From Cellulomonas sp. ACRRI (GTDB taxonomy: Bacteria; Actinomycetota; Actinomycetes; Actinomycetales; Cellulomonadaceae), in assembly GCF_022346185.1 (NCBI RefSeq), contig NZ_JAKRMS010000006.1, positions 1-64,000 on the forward strand: a stretch of DNA of 64,000 nt. Reading direction: 5' to 3'. Below the pieces are notes generated by a model, which was given only the letters and a program-made list of their open reading frames with translations, had not been told where the DNA came from and searched no databases. Position numbers and translations under genes: made by a program. Below, piece by piece: positions 25,130 through 33,992 of the stretch (its first letter is position 1; every line of letters begins with the position of its first letter).

Positions 25130-28100
25130 ATGCCCGCTCGACCCGCGCCCGACGCGCCCCGCCGGGACCGCGCCGCCCTGCGCGCCGGCGCCGCGCGCCG
25201 CCCCGGACTGCGCGCCCTCGCCGCACGGCGCTGGTCGCGCACGGTCGCGGCCCTGACCGCCACCTCCGCGCTGATGGCCGGTGGCGTGACCGCCGCGGTC
25301 GCCGACCCCGCGCCCGCGGAGTCGGCGTGGACCCACGAGCTGCTGGTCGACTCCCTCGCGACGACCGTCGACGCGGACCCGGGCGACGGCGTCTGCGAGA
25401 CCGCGACGGGGGAGTGCACCCTGCGCGCGGCGATCATGGAGTCCAATGCGCTGAACGCCGGCCCCGGCGAGGTGCGCATCGGCGTGCACCCCGGGTTCGC
25501 CGGCGGGCGGATCGTGCTGACCGCGACCCAGTCCACCTGGATGCGGACCACCGCGCTGAGCGCCGGCGGCGGCACGATCACGGGTGACGGCGGCGCGGTG
25601 TTCGACGTCCTCGCCCCGGTGACCATCGACCTCGAGAACAAGGTCACCGCCGCCCCGAACAACAACGCGGACCTGCCGGCCGCCGCGGTGTTCCACCTGA
25701 ACGGCCCCGACATCACGCTGGAGCGCGTCGACCAGTCGTTCAGCGCCGAGACCACGTTCTACGTCGGCCCGAACGCCTCGAACATCCACATCACCGGCGG
25801 CACGATCGCGACCGCGAACTACTACCCCGAGCGGTTCGTCCTGGTGCGCGGCGGCGCCAGCGACGTCCGGATCAGCAACTACACGGTGTCCGGCTACGCG
25901 TCGAACGACACCCAGTGGGGCTGGGGCTACGTCGACGGCGCGACCGCCACCACCCCGGTCCGCGGGCTCGTCGTGGACAACGTCACCTACACGGCCGGCG
26001 CCACCGGCGCGTGCGGCGCGAGCGCCGCGGGCGGCTGCTCCTCGTCGCCGATGTCGCTGCGCGGCCAGACCGTCACCGACTTCACGTTCACCAACAACAC
26101 GGTGGTGAACTTCAACCGCGCGGTGAGCGCGAGCACCCGGATCATGGACCTGCGCTCGGCCACCGTCGACCGGTTCGTGTTCGCGAACAACACGATCACC
26201 ACCCCGCAGCTGCGCGCCGGCCTGCCGCTCATCGAGTTCGGCGGCACCGCCGCGACCCGGGCGACGGTGCACGACTTCGAGATCGTCGACAACGTCTTCG
26301 CCGGCGTCACCGCCGCGACCGAGGCCGAGAGCGGCGCGGTCCGGCTGCCCTTCGGCGGCACGATCCGCGACCGCGGTCTCATCGCGCGGAACACGTTCCA
26401 GGCGGCCACCGGCCCGACGCAGGCCGTCTACTGGCAGGGGCCCGGCGCCAACACGCTGAGCGTCGCGCCGTCGAACGTCGTGATCGAGGACAACGCGTTC
26501 GACGGCTGGGGCTCGGCGGCCTCCCGGTCCACGATCCGGCTCCGGCACACCGGCGCGGTCACCGTGCAGCGGAACACCTTCGGCACCGGCAGCGGCTCGC
26601 AGGTCAACACCGTCGCCGAGGAGGCCGGGGCCGTGGACGCCATCGTGCAGACGCTGGTGAACAACCGGAACCTCGGCGCGAACGGCAAGCTCAACACCTG
26701 GTACCCGACCGCGCGCGCCGCGGACAACACCCAGGCGATCCTCGTGGGCGCCGAGCGCTGCACCATCGACCTGGAGGTCGCGCCCCCGTCCGGGGCGCCC
26801 GCGCTGGCCACCGCCCGCAACCCGGAGCCGCCCACCACGCTGGACCTGTACTGGACGTCCGGCACCGCCGCCGAGGTGTACCTCGAGTCGGTCACCGTCA
26901 CCGAGCAGGCGCCGCAGACGTTCACCGTGACGCTCCCGCTCGAGGGCGACGAGCGGCTGGCGCACCTGCCGGCCGGGGCGACGATCCCGGTGAACCCGAC
27001 GACGGGCGAGGTCGCGGGCGGCCTCCGCCTGCAGACGCAGGACCCGAACGCCGGCAGCACCACGGCCTCGTCGCAGTTCTCCCGGGTCGCCTCGCTCGCC
27101 GGCACCTGCCGGCCCGAGCTGACGATCGACCAGGCGGAGGGCCAGGCCGACCCGGCCCTGACGCGCGACCTGCGCTGGACGGTCGTCTCCTCGCTCCCGC
27201 TCACCGGCCTGGACGCCGCGGACGTCGAGCTGGCGGCCGAGCCCACCGACCTGACCGTCGACGCGGAGCGGCTGAACCCGCGGATCGTGTCCGTGACCCC
27301 GGTCGCCGACACCGAGAACACCGTGTTCACCGTCGTCGCACGGGTCGACTTCACCGTCGTCGCACGGGTCGACGACTCGGCCCTGCTGCGGGCCGGGATC
27401 GAGGCCGGGGCGGTCACCTCGGAGTCGGGCTGGCTGAACGACAGCCCGGCGACGAGCACCGACGCGGAGATCACCTACGTCAACCCGCTGGTGGTCGACC
27501 CGGAGCAGGTCACCCTGCTGGCGGGCGACGAGACGGGCGAGGCCTACTCGATCGCCACCCGCCCCGGCGCGCCGGTGCCCACCGACACCCTGTCGTTCAG
27601 CACCGTCCCGGACGCGGTCGCCACCGAGTTCGACGTCCGGCTCGCGAACACCGCGCCCACGATCCTCGCCGGCGGCAGCTCCACGGGATCGCTCACGGTG
27701 ACGGCGGGCGAGAGCGAGGTCGAGGCCGGCACCTCGGCCCTGGTCGGCCACGAGGTCGCCTCGACGGACGTGAACTACGACGGCCTCGTGGTGCAGTCGC
27801 TCGACGTGCGGCTGTACTCCACCAGCCCGGCGCTGCAGCTGACCAAGCAGGCGTACGTGCACGTGGGCGACACGTCGACCCCCGAGAGCATCCAGGCCAC
27901 CGGCACGGAGGTGCTCGCCGGCTCCCGGCTCGGGGACGGGCAGGCGGTGTGCTGGGTCTGGACGGTCGCCAACAACTCCCGGGACACCTGGGCCACCGAG
28001 CTCACGGACGTGGTGGTGCGCGACTCGGACACCCGGCTGGGCGACGGCGGGCTGATCGCGCGCATCCCGGCGCTCGGGGTGGGGGAGAGCCACCGGTACG

Positions 28101-28141
28101 CGTCCTGCGCGCCGCTGATCCCGGTCGACTCCCGCGCCTGA
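25130..28141 (+). CDS. secreted parallel beta-helix surface protein with CSLREA-like N-terminus (paralogue A)
   Basis: This 1003-residue protein has a long Arg-rich leader and a signal peptide ending about residue 58 (TATSALMAGGVTAAVA). It then has a CSLREA-like motif CTLRAAIMESNAL at about 96-108, often found at the mouth of beta-helix surface proteins. About 450 residues of right-handed beta-helix repeats follow, rich in N-T-x-x and ladder phrases (DFTFTNNTVVNF; RFVFANNTITT; NVVIEDNAFDGWG). Two or three beta-sandwich domains follow, the last with paired cysteines (QAVCWVWTV; YASCAPL). No LAxTG or membrane anchor is visible. It is closely related end to end to the next gene. Role is inferred as extracellular structure, adhesion or glycan binding. 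Confidence 0.85.
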   Translation: MPARPAPDAPRRDRAALRAGAARRPGLRALAARRWSRTVAALTATSALMAGGVTAAVADPAPAESAWTHELLVDSLATTVDADPGDGVCETATGECTLRAAIMESNALNAGPGEVRIGVHPGFAGGRIVLTATQSTWMRTTALSAGGGTITGDGGAVFDVLAPVTIDLENKVTAAPNNNADLPAAAVFHLNGPDITLERVDQSFSAETTFYVGPNASNIHITGGTIATANYYPERFVLVRGGASDVRISNYTVSGYASNDTQWGWGYVDGATATTPVRGLVVDNVTYTAGATGACGASAAGGCSSSPMSLRGQTVTDFTFTNNTVVNFNRAVSASTRIMDLRSATVDRFVFANNTITTPQLRAGLPLIEFGGTAATRATVHDFEIVDNVFAGVTAATEAESGAVRLPFGGTIRDRGLIARNTFQAATGPTQAVYWQGPGANTLSVAPSNVVIEDNAFDGWGSAASRSTIRLRHTGAVTVQRNTFGTGSGSQVNTVAEEAGAVDAIVQTLVNNRNLGANGKLNTWYPTARAADNTQAILVGAERCTIDLEVAPPSGAPALATARNPEPPTTLDLYWTSGTAAEVYLESVTVTEQAPQTFTVTLPLEGDERLAHLPAGATIPVNPTTGEVAGGLRLQTQDPNAGSTTASSQFSRVASLAGTCRPELTIDQAEGQADPALTRDLRWTVVSSLPLTGLDAADVELAAEPTDLTVDAERLNPRIVSVTPVADTENTVFTVVARVDFTVVARVDDSALLRAGIEAGAVTSESGWLNDSPATSTDAEITYVNPLVVDPEQVTLLAGDETGEAYSIATRPGAPVPTDTLSFSTVPDAVATEFDVRLANTAPTILAGGSSTGSLTVTAGESEVEAGTSALVGHEVASTDVNYDGLVVQSLDVRLYSTSPALQLTKQAYVHVGDTSTPESIQATGTEVLAGSRLGDGQAVCWVWTVANNSRDTWATELTDVVVRDSDTRLGDGGLIARIPALGVGESHRYASCAPLIPVDSRA
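27326..27373 (+). repeat. 24-bp perfect tandem duplication inside paralogue A
   Basis: Two identical 24-base units at 27326-27349 and 27350-27373 encode FTVVARVD twice in a row. Paralogue B has a single FTVIAKAD at the corresponding place, so this is a recent in-frame duplication adding eight residues to one beta strand. Confidence 0.95.
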
Positions 28142-28145
28142 CCCG

Positions 28146-28177
28146 CCGCGGCCGGGGGCACCGAGCCCCGGCCGCGG
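28146..28177 (+). terminator. strong hairpin after paralogue A
   Basis: CCGCGGCCGGGG (28146-28157) and CCCCGGCCGCGG (28166-28177) form a perfect 12-bp stem with an 8-base loop, 4 bases after the stop codon. There is no U-run, as is usual in this genome. Confidence 0.75.
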
Positions 28178-28200
28178 GACCCCGGTCCTCGCCCCGCCGC

Positions 28201-28220
28201 CCACCGAGGCGGCGGGGCGG
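28201..28220. repeat. 20-bp direct repeat downstream of paralogue A (second copy 31283-31302)
   Basis: CCACCGAGGCGGCGGGGCGG occurs identically at 28201-28220 and 31283-31302, in each case shortly after the stop codon of a beta-helix gene. The tandem duplication that produced the two genes seems to have included their 3' flank. Confidence 0.85.
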
Positions 28221-28308
28221 ACCCACTGAGCACCCCCCTGCGCGGCCCCCGCCGCGACCGAACCTGGACAGGCCGGCGGGACCGCCGGCACGACACGAGG
28301 AGGACGAC

Positions 28309-31272
28309 GTGACGACTCGACGCGAGGCCCGGTCGGGCCGCCCCGGTGCGCTCGGCGCGCTCCGCGGGCTGCGGCCGTCCCGCTGGGTGAAGCGCGCGAC
28401 CGCCGGGGCCGTGACCGCGGCGCTGGTCGTCACGACCTTCGGCGTCGCGCAGAGCGCGACGCCGGGCGTCGAGCTGCTCGTGAACTCCCTGGAGACGACC
28501 GAGGACGCGAACCCCGGCGACGGCCTGTGCGCGACCGAGGAGGGCGCGTGCACCCTGCGGGCCGCGATCCAGGAGTCGAACGCGCTGAACCTCGCCGCGG
28601 GCATCGTCCGGATCGGCGTGCAGCCCGGCTTCGCCGGCGGTCGGATCGACCTCACCGCGGACACCGCCACCTGGATGAGCACGACGCGCCCGTCGGACGG
28701 CGGCGGCTCGATCACGGCCGACCTCGGGGCGGTCTTCCACGTCACGGCGCCGGTGGAGATCGACCTCGAGAACAAGATCTTCCCGAACTCGGTGACCACG
28801 CTCGCCGGCCCGAACGCCGCGGTCTTCCACGTGAACGGCCCGGACATCACGCTGCGGGGCGTCGACCAGGCGTGGGGCGGCGAGACGACGTTCTACGTGG
28901 GCGAGCGCGCCCGGGACGTCACGATCACCGGCGGTGAGGTCCGCACCCAGAACAACCGGCCGCGCCGGTTCCTGGTGGTGCGGGGCGGGGCGACCGACGT
29001 CACGGTCAGCGACTACACCGTCTCGGGCTTCGCCGCGCGCGCCGCGGACCGCGGCTGGGGCTTCCTCGACGGGGCCCCCAACGCCGCGAACGCCGTGCGC
29101 AACCTGACGATCAGCGGCGTCACCTACGAGTCGCAGACGTCCGGCGCGTGCAGCACCAGCACGGCCGCGGGGTGCACCTCCGGCGTGGTGTACGCCCGGA
29201 ACCAGCACGTGCAGGGCCTGTCGGTGGTCGACAGCGCGATGCCGAACTACGGCCGCGCCGCCAACAACAGCATCCGGATGATCGACCTGCGCGGCGCGAC
29301 CGTCAGCGACTTCGTGTTCGCCCGGAACACCCTCACGAACCCGCGCATCTACGTGAACCACCCGCTGATCGAGATGGGCGACGCCACCGCGCGCGGCGCC
29401 GACATGACGAACTTCGAGATCACGGACAACGTCATCACCGGGGTCACCGCCGCGAGCGAGGCGACCGGCGGGATGATCCGGCTGCCGCAGAACAACCGGA
29501 TCGCCGGCCGCGGGCTGATCGCCCGGAACCAGTTCCACGCCGCGACCGGGTCGATGCAGGCGATCTACTGGCAGGGCGCGCACACCAACACGCTGAACGT
29601 GCAGTCGTCCGGCGTCACGATCGAGGACAACGACTTCGACGGGTGGGGCTCCACCTCCGCGCGGTCCACCATCCGGATGCGGATGACCGGCGCGGTGACG
29701 ATCCAGCGCAACACCTACGGGGCCCGGACCGGCGCGCAGACGAACACCGTCAGCGAGGAGGCCGGCGCGGTCGACGCGACGGTGCTGACGATGGTCAACA
29801 ACCGCAACCGCGGCGCCAACGGCAAGATGAACACCTGGTTCCCGACCGCGCGCGGCGCGAACAACCAGCAGGCCGCGCCCGTGGTCGCCGAGAGCTGCTC
29901 GGTGGACCTCGAGGTCGCCCCGCCGACGGAGACCGGCGGCAACACCGTCAGCGGCGCCCGGAACCCCGCGGTGCCCGCGCGGCTCGACGTGTACTGGACC
30001 GCGCGCAACCAGGCCGAGGTCCTGGTCGACTCGGTCACGGTCACCCAGAACGCCCGGCAGACGATCAACGTCACGCTGCCGGTGGCCGGTGACCCGCGCC
30101 TCGCGCACCTGCCCGAGGGGGCCGCGCTGCCCGTGGACCCGGAGACGGGCGCCGTGTCCGGCGGGCTGCGGCTGCAGACCCACGACCCCAACGCGGGGGC
30201 CACCGCGGTGTCGTCCCAGCTCTCCCGGGTCGCGACGATCGCGGGCACCTGCCGGCCGGAGCTGTCGATCAACCAGGCCGACTACCAGAACGACCCGACG
30301 CTCGCCCGGGACAAGCACTGGACGATCAGGTCCTCGCTGCCGCTGGTCGAGGAGACGGTGACGGTCGACGCCATCACGCTGACGGCCCGTCCCACCGAGC
30401 ACACCATCGACCCCGAGCGGATCAACGCCCGCGTGGTCTCGGTGGAGCCGGTCGAGGGCAGCGGCGGCACCGAGTTCACGGTGATCGCCAAGGCGGACGA
30501 CTCCGCGCTGCTGGAGGCCGCCATCGAGCCCGGCACGGTGGAGTCCGAGTCCGGCTGGGTCAACGACTCCCCGGCAGACAGCGACAACCCGGACATCACG
30601 TTCGTGAACCCGCTGGTCGTCGACCCCGAGCTGCTGGCGGTCGTCGCCGGCAGGGAGGACGGCAAGGACTACCGGATCACCACCCGGCCGGGCGCACCGG
30701 TGCCCACGTCCGACGTGCAGTTCACCGCGACACCGGACGGGACGGCGGCGGACTACGGCCTGACGCTGGGCACGCCGACGCCGACGATGCCCGCGGGCTC
30801 GACCAGCACCGGGCCGCTCAACGTCATGGTGCCGGAGGGCGACGTCCCCGCGGACAGCCGGGTGCGGGTGCACCACACGGCGGTCTCCGAGGACATCCGC
30901 TACCACGACCTCGTGGTGCCCGACCTGGACATCCGGCTGTTCGCCACCGACCCGGCCGTCGAGGTCACCAAGCGGGCGTACCACGGGGTCACCGACAGCT
31001 CGACGCCCGAGCAGATCGTGGCCACCGGCACCGAGGCGCCCCTGGGGAGCCGGCTGCTGGACGGCCAGCCCGTGTGCTGGGTCTACACCGTCACCAACGT
31101 CTCCGACGACGACTGGGCCACCGCGCTGACGGACGTCGAGGTGGTCGACACGGACACCCGGCTCGGCCAGGGCGGCCTCGTCGGGGTGATCCCGACGCTC
31201 GGCATGGGCGAGACGCAGCGGGTCGCCGCGTGCGCGGTGATGACCCCGGGCGACACCCGGGTCGCCGGGTGA
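28309..31272 (+). CDS. secreted parallel beta-helix surface protein (paralogue B)
   Basis: This 987-residue tandem paralogue of the preceding gene has the same layout. A basic leader and signal peptide end near AQSA (about residue 50). CTLRAAIQESNAL lies at 81-93, then the beta-helix core (RNLTISGVTYESQTSG; DFVFARNTLTN; GVTIEDNDFDGWG), then C-terminal beta domains with conserved cysteines (QPVCWVYTV; RVAACAVM). The GTG start is preceded by GAGGAGGACGAC. The two proteins align over almost their whole length, with many substitutions, so the duplication is not recent. No wall anchor is visible. The pair may co-assemble or display variants of one structure; that is inference. Confidence 0.85.
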   Translation: MTTRREARSGRPGALGALRGLRPSRWVKRATAGAVTAALVVTTFGVAQSATPGVELLVNSLETTEDANPGDGLCATEEGACTLRAAIQESNALNLAAGIVRIGVQPGFAGGRIDLTADTATWMSTTRPSDGGGSITADLGAVFHVTAPVEIDLENKIFPNSVTTLAGPNAAVFHVNGPDITLRGVDQAWGGETTFYVGERARDVTITGGEVRTQNNRPRRFLVVRGGATDVTVSDYTVSGFAARAADRGWGFLDGAPNAANAVRNLTISGVTYESQTSGACSTSTAAGCTSGVVYARNQHVQGLSVVDSAMPNYGRAANNSIRMIDLRGATVSDFVFARNTLTNPRIYVNHPLIEMGDATARGADMTNFEITDNVITGVTAASEATGGMIRLPQNNRIAGRGLIARNQFHAATGSMQAIYWQGAHTNTLNVQSSGVTIEDNDFDGWGSTSARSTIRMRMTGAVTIQRNTYGARTGAQTNTVSEEAGAVDATVLTMVNNRNRGANGKMNTWFPTARGANNQQAAPVVAESCSVDLEVAPPTETGGNTVSGARNPAVPARLDVYWTARNQAEVLVDSVTVTQNARQTINVTLPVAGDPRLAHLPEGAALPVDPETGAVSGGLRLQTHDPNAGATAVSSQLSRVATIAGTCRPELSINQADYQNDPTLARDKHWTIRSSLPLVEETVTVDAITLTARPTEHTIDPERINARVVSVEPVEGSGGTEFTVIAKADDSALLEAAIEPGTVESESGWVNDSPADSDNPDITFVNPLVVDPELLAVVAGREDGKDYRITTRPGAPVPTSDVQFTATPDGTAADYGLTLGTPTPTMPAGSTSTGPLNVMVPEGDVPADSRVRVHHTAVSEDIRYHDLVVPDLDIRLFATDPAVEVTKRAYHGVTDSSTPEQIVATGTEAPLGSRLLDGQPVCWVYTVTNVSDDDWATALTDVEVVDTDTRLGQGGLVGVIPTLGMGETQRVAACAVMTPGDTRVAG

Positions 31273-31282
31273 GCCGCGCGGG

Positions 31283-31302
31283 CCACCGAGGCGGCGGGGC
31301 GG
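31283..31302. repeat. 20-bp direct repeat downstream of paralogue B
   Basis: Second copy of the 20-base sequence at 28201-28220, again just after the stop codon. Confidence 0.85.
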
Positions 31303-31441
31303 GGTGCTGAGAGGTGCCCGTGACGACGCGCAGACGGCCCGGTGGGACCACCGAGAGGCCCCCTGAACGGCCTGCGGGCCGCCCAAGGATGGACACATCA
31401 GCAAGGCCGAGCAGGACCGGCTCCACGGGAAGGAGGAGGAC

Positions 31442-32113
31442 ATGAACGCACGGACCACGACCACCGCGCCGCGGATCACGCGGCTCGGCGCGCCGGCGGT
31501 CGCCGCACTCGCGGCCGCGCTGCTCCTCCTGGGCGGCACGCTCGCCCTGTGGGCCGCGAGCGCCCGGTACACCGGCGGCACGATCACGTCGGGCGACCTG
31601 GCCCTGGAGGTCGGCGAGCCGACCTGGGAGCAGGTCACCCCGGGCGTCGTGCAGCGGGAGCAGGGCGTCTTCGACGGCACCGTCCCCGCGGAGTTCTTCA
31701 CGATGCCGGGCGACGTGGTCGAGATCGCCCAGCCGGTCACCACGACGCTGGTGGGCGACAACCTCGCCGGCGGCTTCGGGCTCCGGCCCGCCGCGCAGTC
31801 CCGGCTGGCCGACGACATCGCCTCCGGCCGGATCGCGGTCACCTTCTCGGTGCGCAACGACGCCGGGATGACGATCGCGCCCGAGGGGGGCGGCGCCCAG
31901 CTCGGCGAGACCGTGGTCGTGCCCGGCCTGGCCGGCAGCAACGACGAGGAGCCGCAGGACTGGGTCGTGGTGATCCGCGTCGAGGTCCTGGGCGACTACG
32001 CCTGGACGGACGGCCACCCGGTCGACGCCGCGGGCGTGTGGAGCAGCGGCGGCCTCGTGATCTCGCTCGAGCAGGTCCGCGAGGGCGACGAGTTCACCGG
32101 GGGTGCCGAGTGA
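31442..32113 (+). CDS. SipW-type alternate-signal-peptide exported protein, first of three
   Basis: This 223-residue protein begins with the signature of the alternate-type (SipW-processed) signal family: a helix APAVAALAAALLLLGGTLALW, then SARYTGGTITSGDLAL at about 40-55. The GG(T/S)(I/V)T(A/S)GDL phrase after the helix is shared with the protein at 33118. The rest is predicted beta-rich with no catalytic motif, as in TasA/camelysin-like subunits. GGAAGGAGGAGG precedes the ATG. It overlaps the next gene by 4 bases (GTGA). It probably forms part of an extracellular fibre or matrix processed by the SipW-like peptidase at 33993; the link is by signal type and position. Confidence 0.85.
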   Translation: MNARTTTTAPRITRLGAPAVAALAAALLLLGGTLALWAASARYTGGTITSGDLALEVGEPTWEQVTPGVVQREQGVFDGTVPAEFFTMPGDVVEIAQPVTTTLVGDNLAGGFGLRPAAQSRLADDIASGRIAVTFSVRNDAGMTIAPEGGGAQLGETVVVPGLAGSNDEEPQDWVVVIRVEVLGDYAWTDGHPVDAAGVWSSGGLVISLEQVREGDEFTGGAE

Positions 32114-33036
32114 GGCGGCCCCGCGTGTCCCGCCCCGCGGTCGTCGTGGCCGGGCTCGGGCTCTGGGCCGGCGCGCTGAGCGCGCAGGCGCTGTGGTCCG
32201 ACAGCCGCGACGGCGTGCAGCCGAGCATGCGGACCGGTGCGGTGACCTTCGCCGGCCAGGTGCCGGGCGAGGACGGCTCGCGCGTCGTGTCCGACGGCGG
32301 CGCCCCGGTGACCGTGCGGCTCCCGGGCTCGGAGATCGTCCGGGTCATGGACCCCGAGGGCACCGAGCAGCCCGGTCCCGTGTTCTGGCGGTTCCAGGCG
32401 GCCGGCGCCGCGCTCGGCATCACCGGCCTGGTGTTCGACGTCACCGTCGGCTCCACGGTCGCCGGCGACGGCACCGTCACCGACATCGCGGACGGCGTCG
32501 CGCCGGACAGCACGGTGCTCGGCGGCTCCGTGGTCAAGCTCTACCCGGCCGCCGTCGGCGGCGACTGCTCCGCCGTGCCGGCCACGCCGCCCGGCGAGGA
32601 GCACAAGAACGTGCTGGTGATCGGCGGGGAGCAGGACGTGCTCCAGGCCGCCGGCACCAACAAGGCGGGCGACGAGGTCGTCCGCGAGTGGTGCGTCGCC
32701 ATGGACTGGCTCGACGAGCCGGACGGCTTCTACGCCAACCGGGTCGACGTCGCCGCCCGCGGCGAGGACGGCAACACCCGCACCGCCGTCGACGAGTGGG
32801 AGGCGCGCGTGGGGGTCCCGCGCTCGCTCCCGTCGACCGGCACCTACGGCAACCGGGCGTGGGCCGAGGCCCTCGGCCTGGACGGCACCGAGGTGCAGCA
32901 CGAGGACAGCTGGCACGCCCAGCTGTTCCCGGACCCCTCGGCGGAGCCCGACGTGGTGATCACGCTCGACCCCGCCGTGACCAACCTCAACCCCGACGTG
33001 GGGACCGGCGACCAGCCGGGGTTCCCCACCCGCTAG
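32110..33036 (+). CDS. exported protein with SipW-like signal, second of three
   Basis: This 308-residue protein has a short N-terminal helix (RPAVVVAGLGLWAGALSAQALW) followed by SDSRDGVQPSMRTGAVTFAG, a divergent form of the alternate signal seen in its neighbours. The body is beta-rich with two cysteines likely to pair (GGDCSAVPATPP; REWCVAMDW). I do not recognise a named domain in the middle. The GTG start is fixed by the GTGA overlap with the upstream gene, so the two are made in step, perhaps as partners of one structure. A hairpin at 33041-33070 follows the TAG. It is the least typical of the three SipW-type proteins. Confidence 0.75.
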   Translation: MRRPRVSRPAVVVAGLGLWAGALSAQALWSDSRDGVQPSMRTGAVTFAGQVPGEDGSRVVSDGGAPVTVRLPGSEIVRVMDPEGTEQPGPVFWRFQAAGAALGITGLVFDVTVGSTVAGDGTVTDIADGVAPDSTVLGGSVVKLYPAAVGGDCSAVPATPPGEEHKNVLVIGGEQDVLQAAGTNKAGDEVVREWCVAMDWLDEPDGFYANRVDVAARGEDGNTRTAVDEWEARVGVPRSLPSTGTYGNRAWAEALGLDGTEVQHEDSWHAQLFPDPSAEPDVVITLDPAVTNLNPDVGTGDQPGFPTR

Positions 33037-33040
33037 ATCC

Positions 33041-33070
33041 CCGTTCAGCCCCCACCGGGGCGTCGAACGG
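33041..33070 (+). terminator. hairpin after the second SipW-type gene
   Basis: CCGTTC and CCCC pair with GGGG and GAACGG (33041-33070) in an interrupted stem directly after the stop. It may end the upstream transcript or attenuate read-through into the gene at 33118. Confidence 0.5.
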
Positions 33071-33117
33071 TCCACCAGAGGGCCCGGCTCGGGCCGAACG
33101 AGAGGAACACCACCACC

Positions 33118-33855
33118 ATGAGCACCACCACCAACGCCCCGGTCGTCGTCGTCACCGAGGAGAAGAAGCGCCGCAAGGGCATGCTCTGGGTCGCCGGCGG
33201 CACCGCGCTGCTGCTGGGCGGCTCGACCTTCGCCCTGTGGTCGGCGGACGCCGACTTCCAGGGTGGTTCGGTCACTGCGGGTGACCTGAACCTGGTCGCG
33301 CTCGAGGACACCACGTTCTGGGACGTCTCCGCCGACCGCGCGGACGCCACCGAGACGGTGACCGGCACGGACGGCTCCCAGCTCGGCCACGTGATCGACG
33401 ACGCCGACACCTGGCGGATCGTGCCCGGCGACAAGGTCGCCGCGGCGTTCTCCGCCGAGGCCACCCTCGAGGGCGACAACCTGGTCGGCCAGCTGACGCT
33501 GGACGGCTTCGGTGAGAACTCGCTGGTCAACGAGCGGATGGACTGGACCTACGAGGTCTACCTCGGCGGCGAGCTGCTCGCCGCGGAGGCCGAGCTCCCG
33601 ACGGACGGCGAGACCGCCCTCATGTACCTGGCCGCGCCCCGCGCCGGTCAGGACGCGGGTCTGCCGGACGCCGACGGCAACCTGGTCCTCCAGATGGAGG
33701 AGACCACGCAGGAGATCTCGGTCGTCGTCTACGGCGCGTTCGACGCCGAGACCCCGGACCGCGACGAGGTCACCGTGACCGACTCGCTGTCCAACCTGAC
33801 CCTGTCGCTCAACCAGGTCCGCGACACCGGCGCGCAGTTCCTCCCGCAGGACTGA
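33118..33855 (+). CDS. SipW-type alternate-signal-peptide exported protein, third of three
   Basis: This 245-residue protein has the textbook alternate signal: a basic stretch KKRRKG, helix LWVAGGTALLLGGSTFALW at about 23-41, then SADADFQGGSVTAGDLNL. The mature part is acidic and beta-rich (EATLEGDNLVGQLTLDGF; YEVYLGGELLAAEAEL), with no cysteine or catalytic motif. This is what is known for the exported-by-SipW protein families and for TasA-like fibre subunits. GAGAGGAAC precedes the ATG. A separate hairpin lies on each side, so this gene may be expressed at a different level from its neighbours, as expected of a major subunit; that is inference. Confidence 0.88.
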   Translation: MSTTTNAPVVVVTEEKKRRKGMLWVAGGTALLLGGSTFALWSADADFQGGSVTAGDLNLVALEDTTFWDVSADRADATETVTGTDGSQLGHVIDDADTWRIVPGDKVAAAFSAEATLEGDNLVGQLTLDGFGENSLVNERMDWTYEVYLGGELLAAEAELPTDGETALMYLAAPRAGQDAGLPDADGNLVLQMEETTQEISVVVYGAFDAETPDRDEVTVTDSLSNLTLSLNQVRDTGAQFLPQD

Positions 33856-33867
33856 CGCCACCGCCGA

Positions 33868-33901
33868 CCGCGCCGCGGCCCCTCCCGGGGTCGCGGCGCG
33901 G
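33868..33901 (+). terminator. strong hairpin after the third SipW-type gene
   Basis: CCGCGCCGCGG-CCCC pairs with GGGG-TCGCGGCGCGG around a short loop, 12 bases after the stop. It separates the putative major subunit gene from sipW. Confidence 0.65.
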
Positions 33902-33992
33902 CCGGTCCCGGCGCTCGCGCGCCACCCGGGCCACGCGCCCGCCGCACGACCCCGACCGACCGACCGCAGCACGAGCCAGGAGGAGCCGCCGG

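Noticed and set aside
22003-31941. Very long minus-strand open frames (more than 1000 codons) across the LuxR and beta-helix region
   Set aside because: They are antisense shadows produced by extreme third-position G+C: Arg/Gly/Val-rich translations with no domain, opposite to clearly coding frames.
31342-32109. Upstream extension of the second SipW-type protein to 31342
   Set aside because: The extension is Arg/Gly-rich and overlaps the first SipW-type gene in another frame; the GTG at 32110 gives a proper signal helix and a GTGA overlap.
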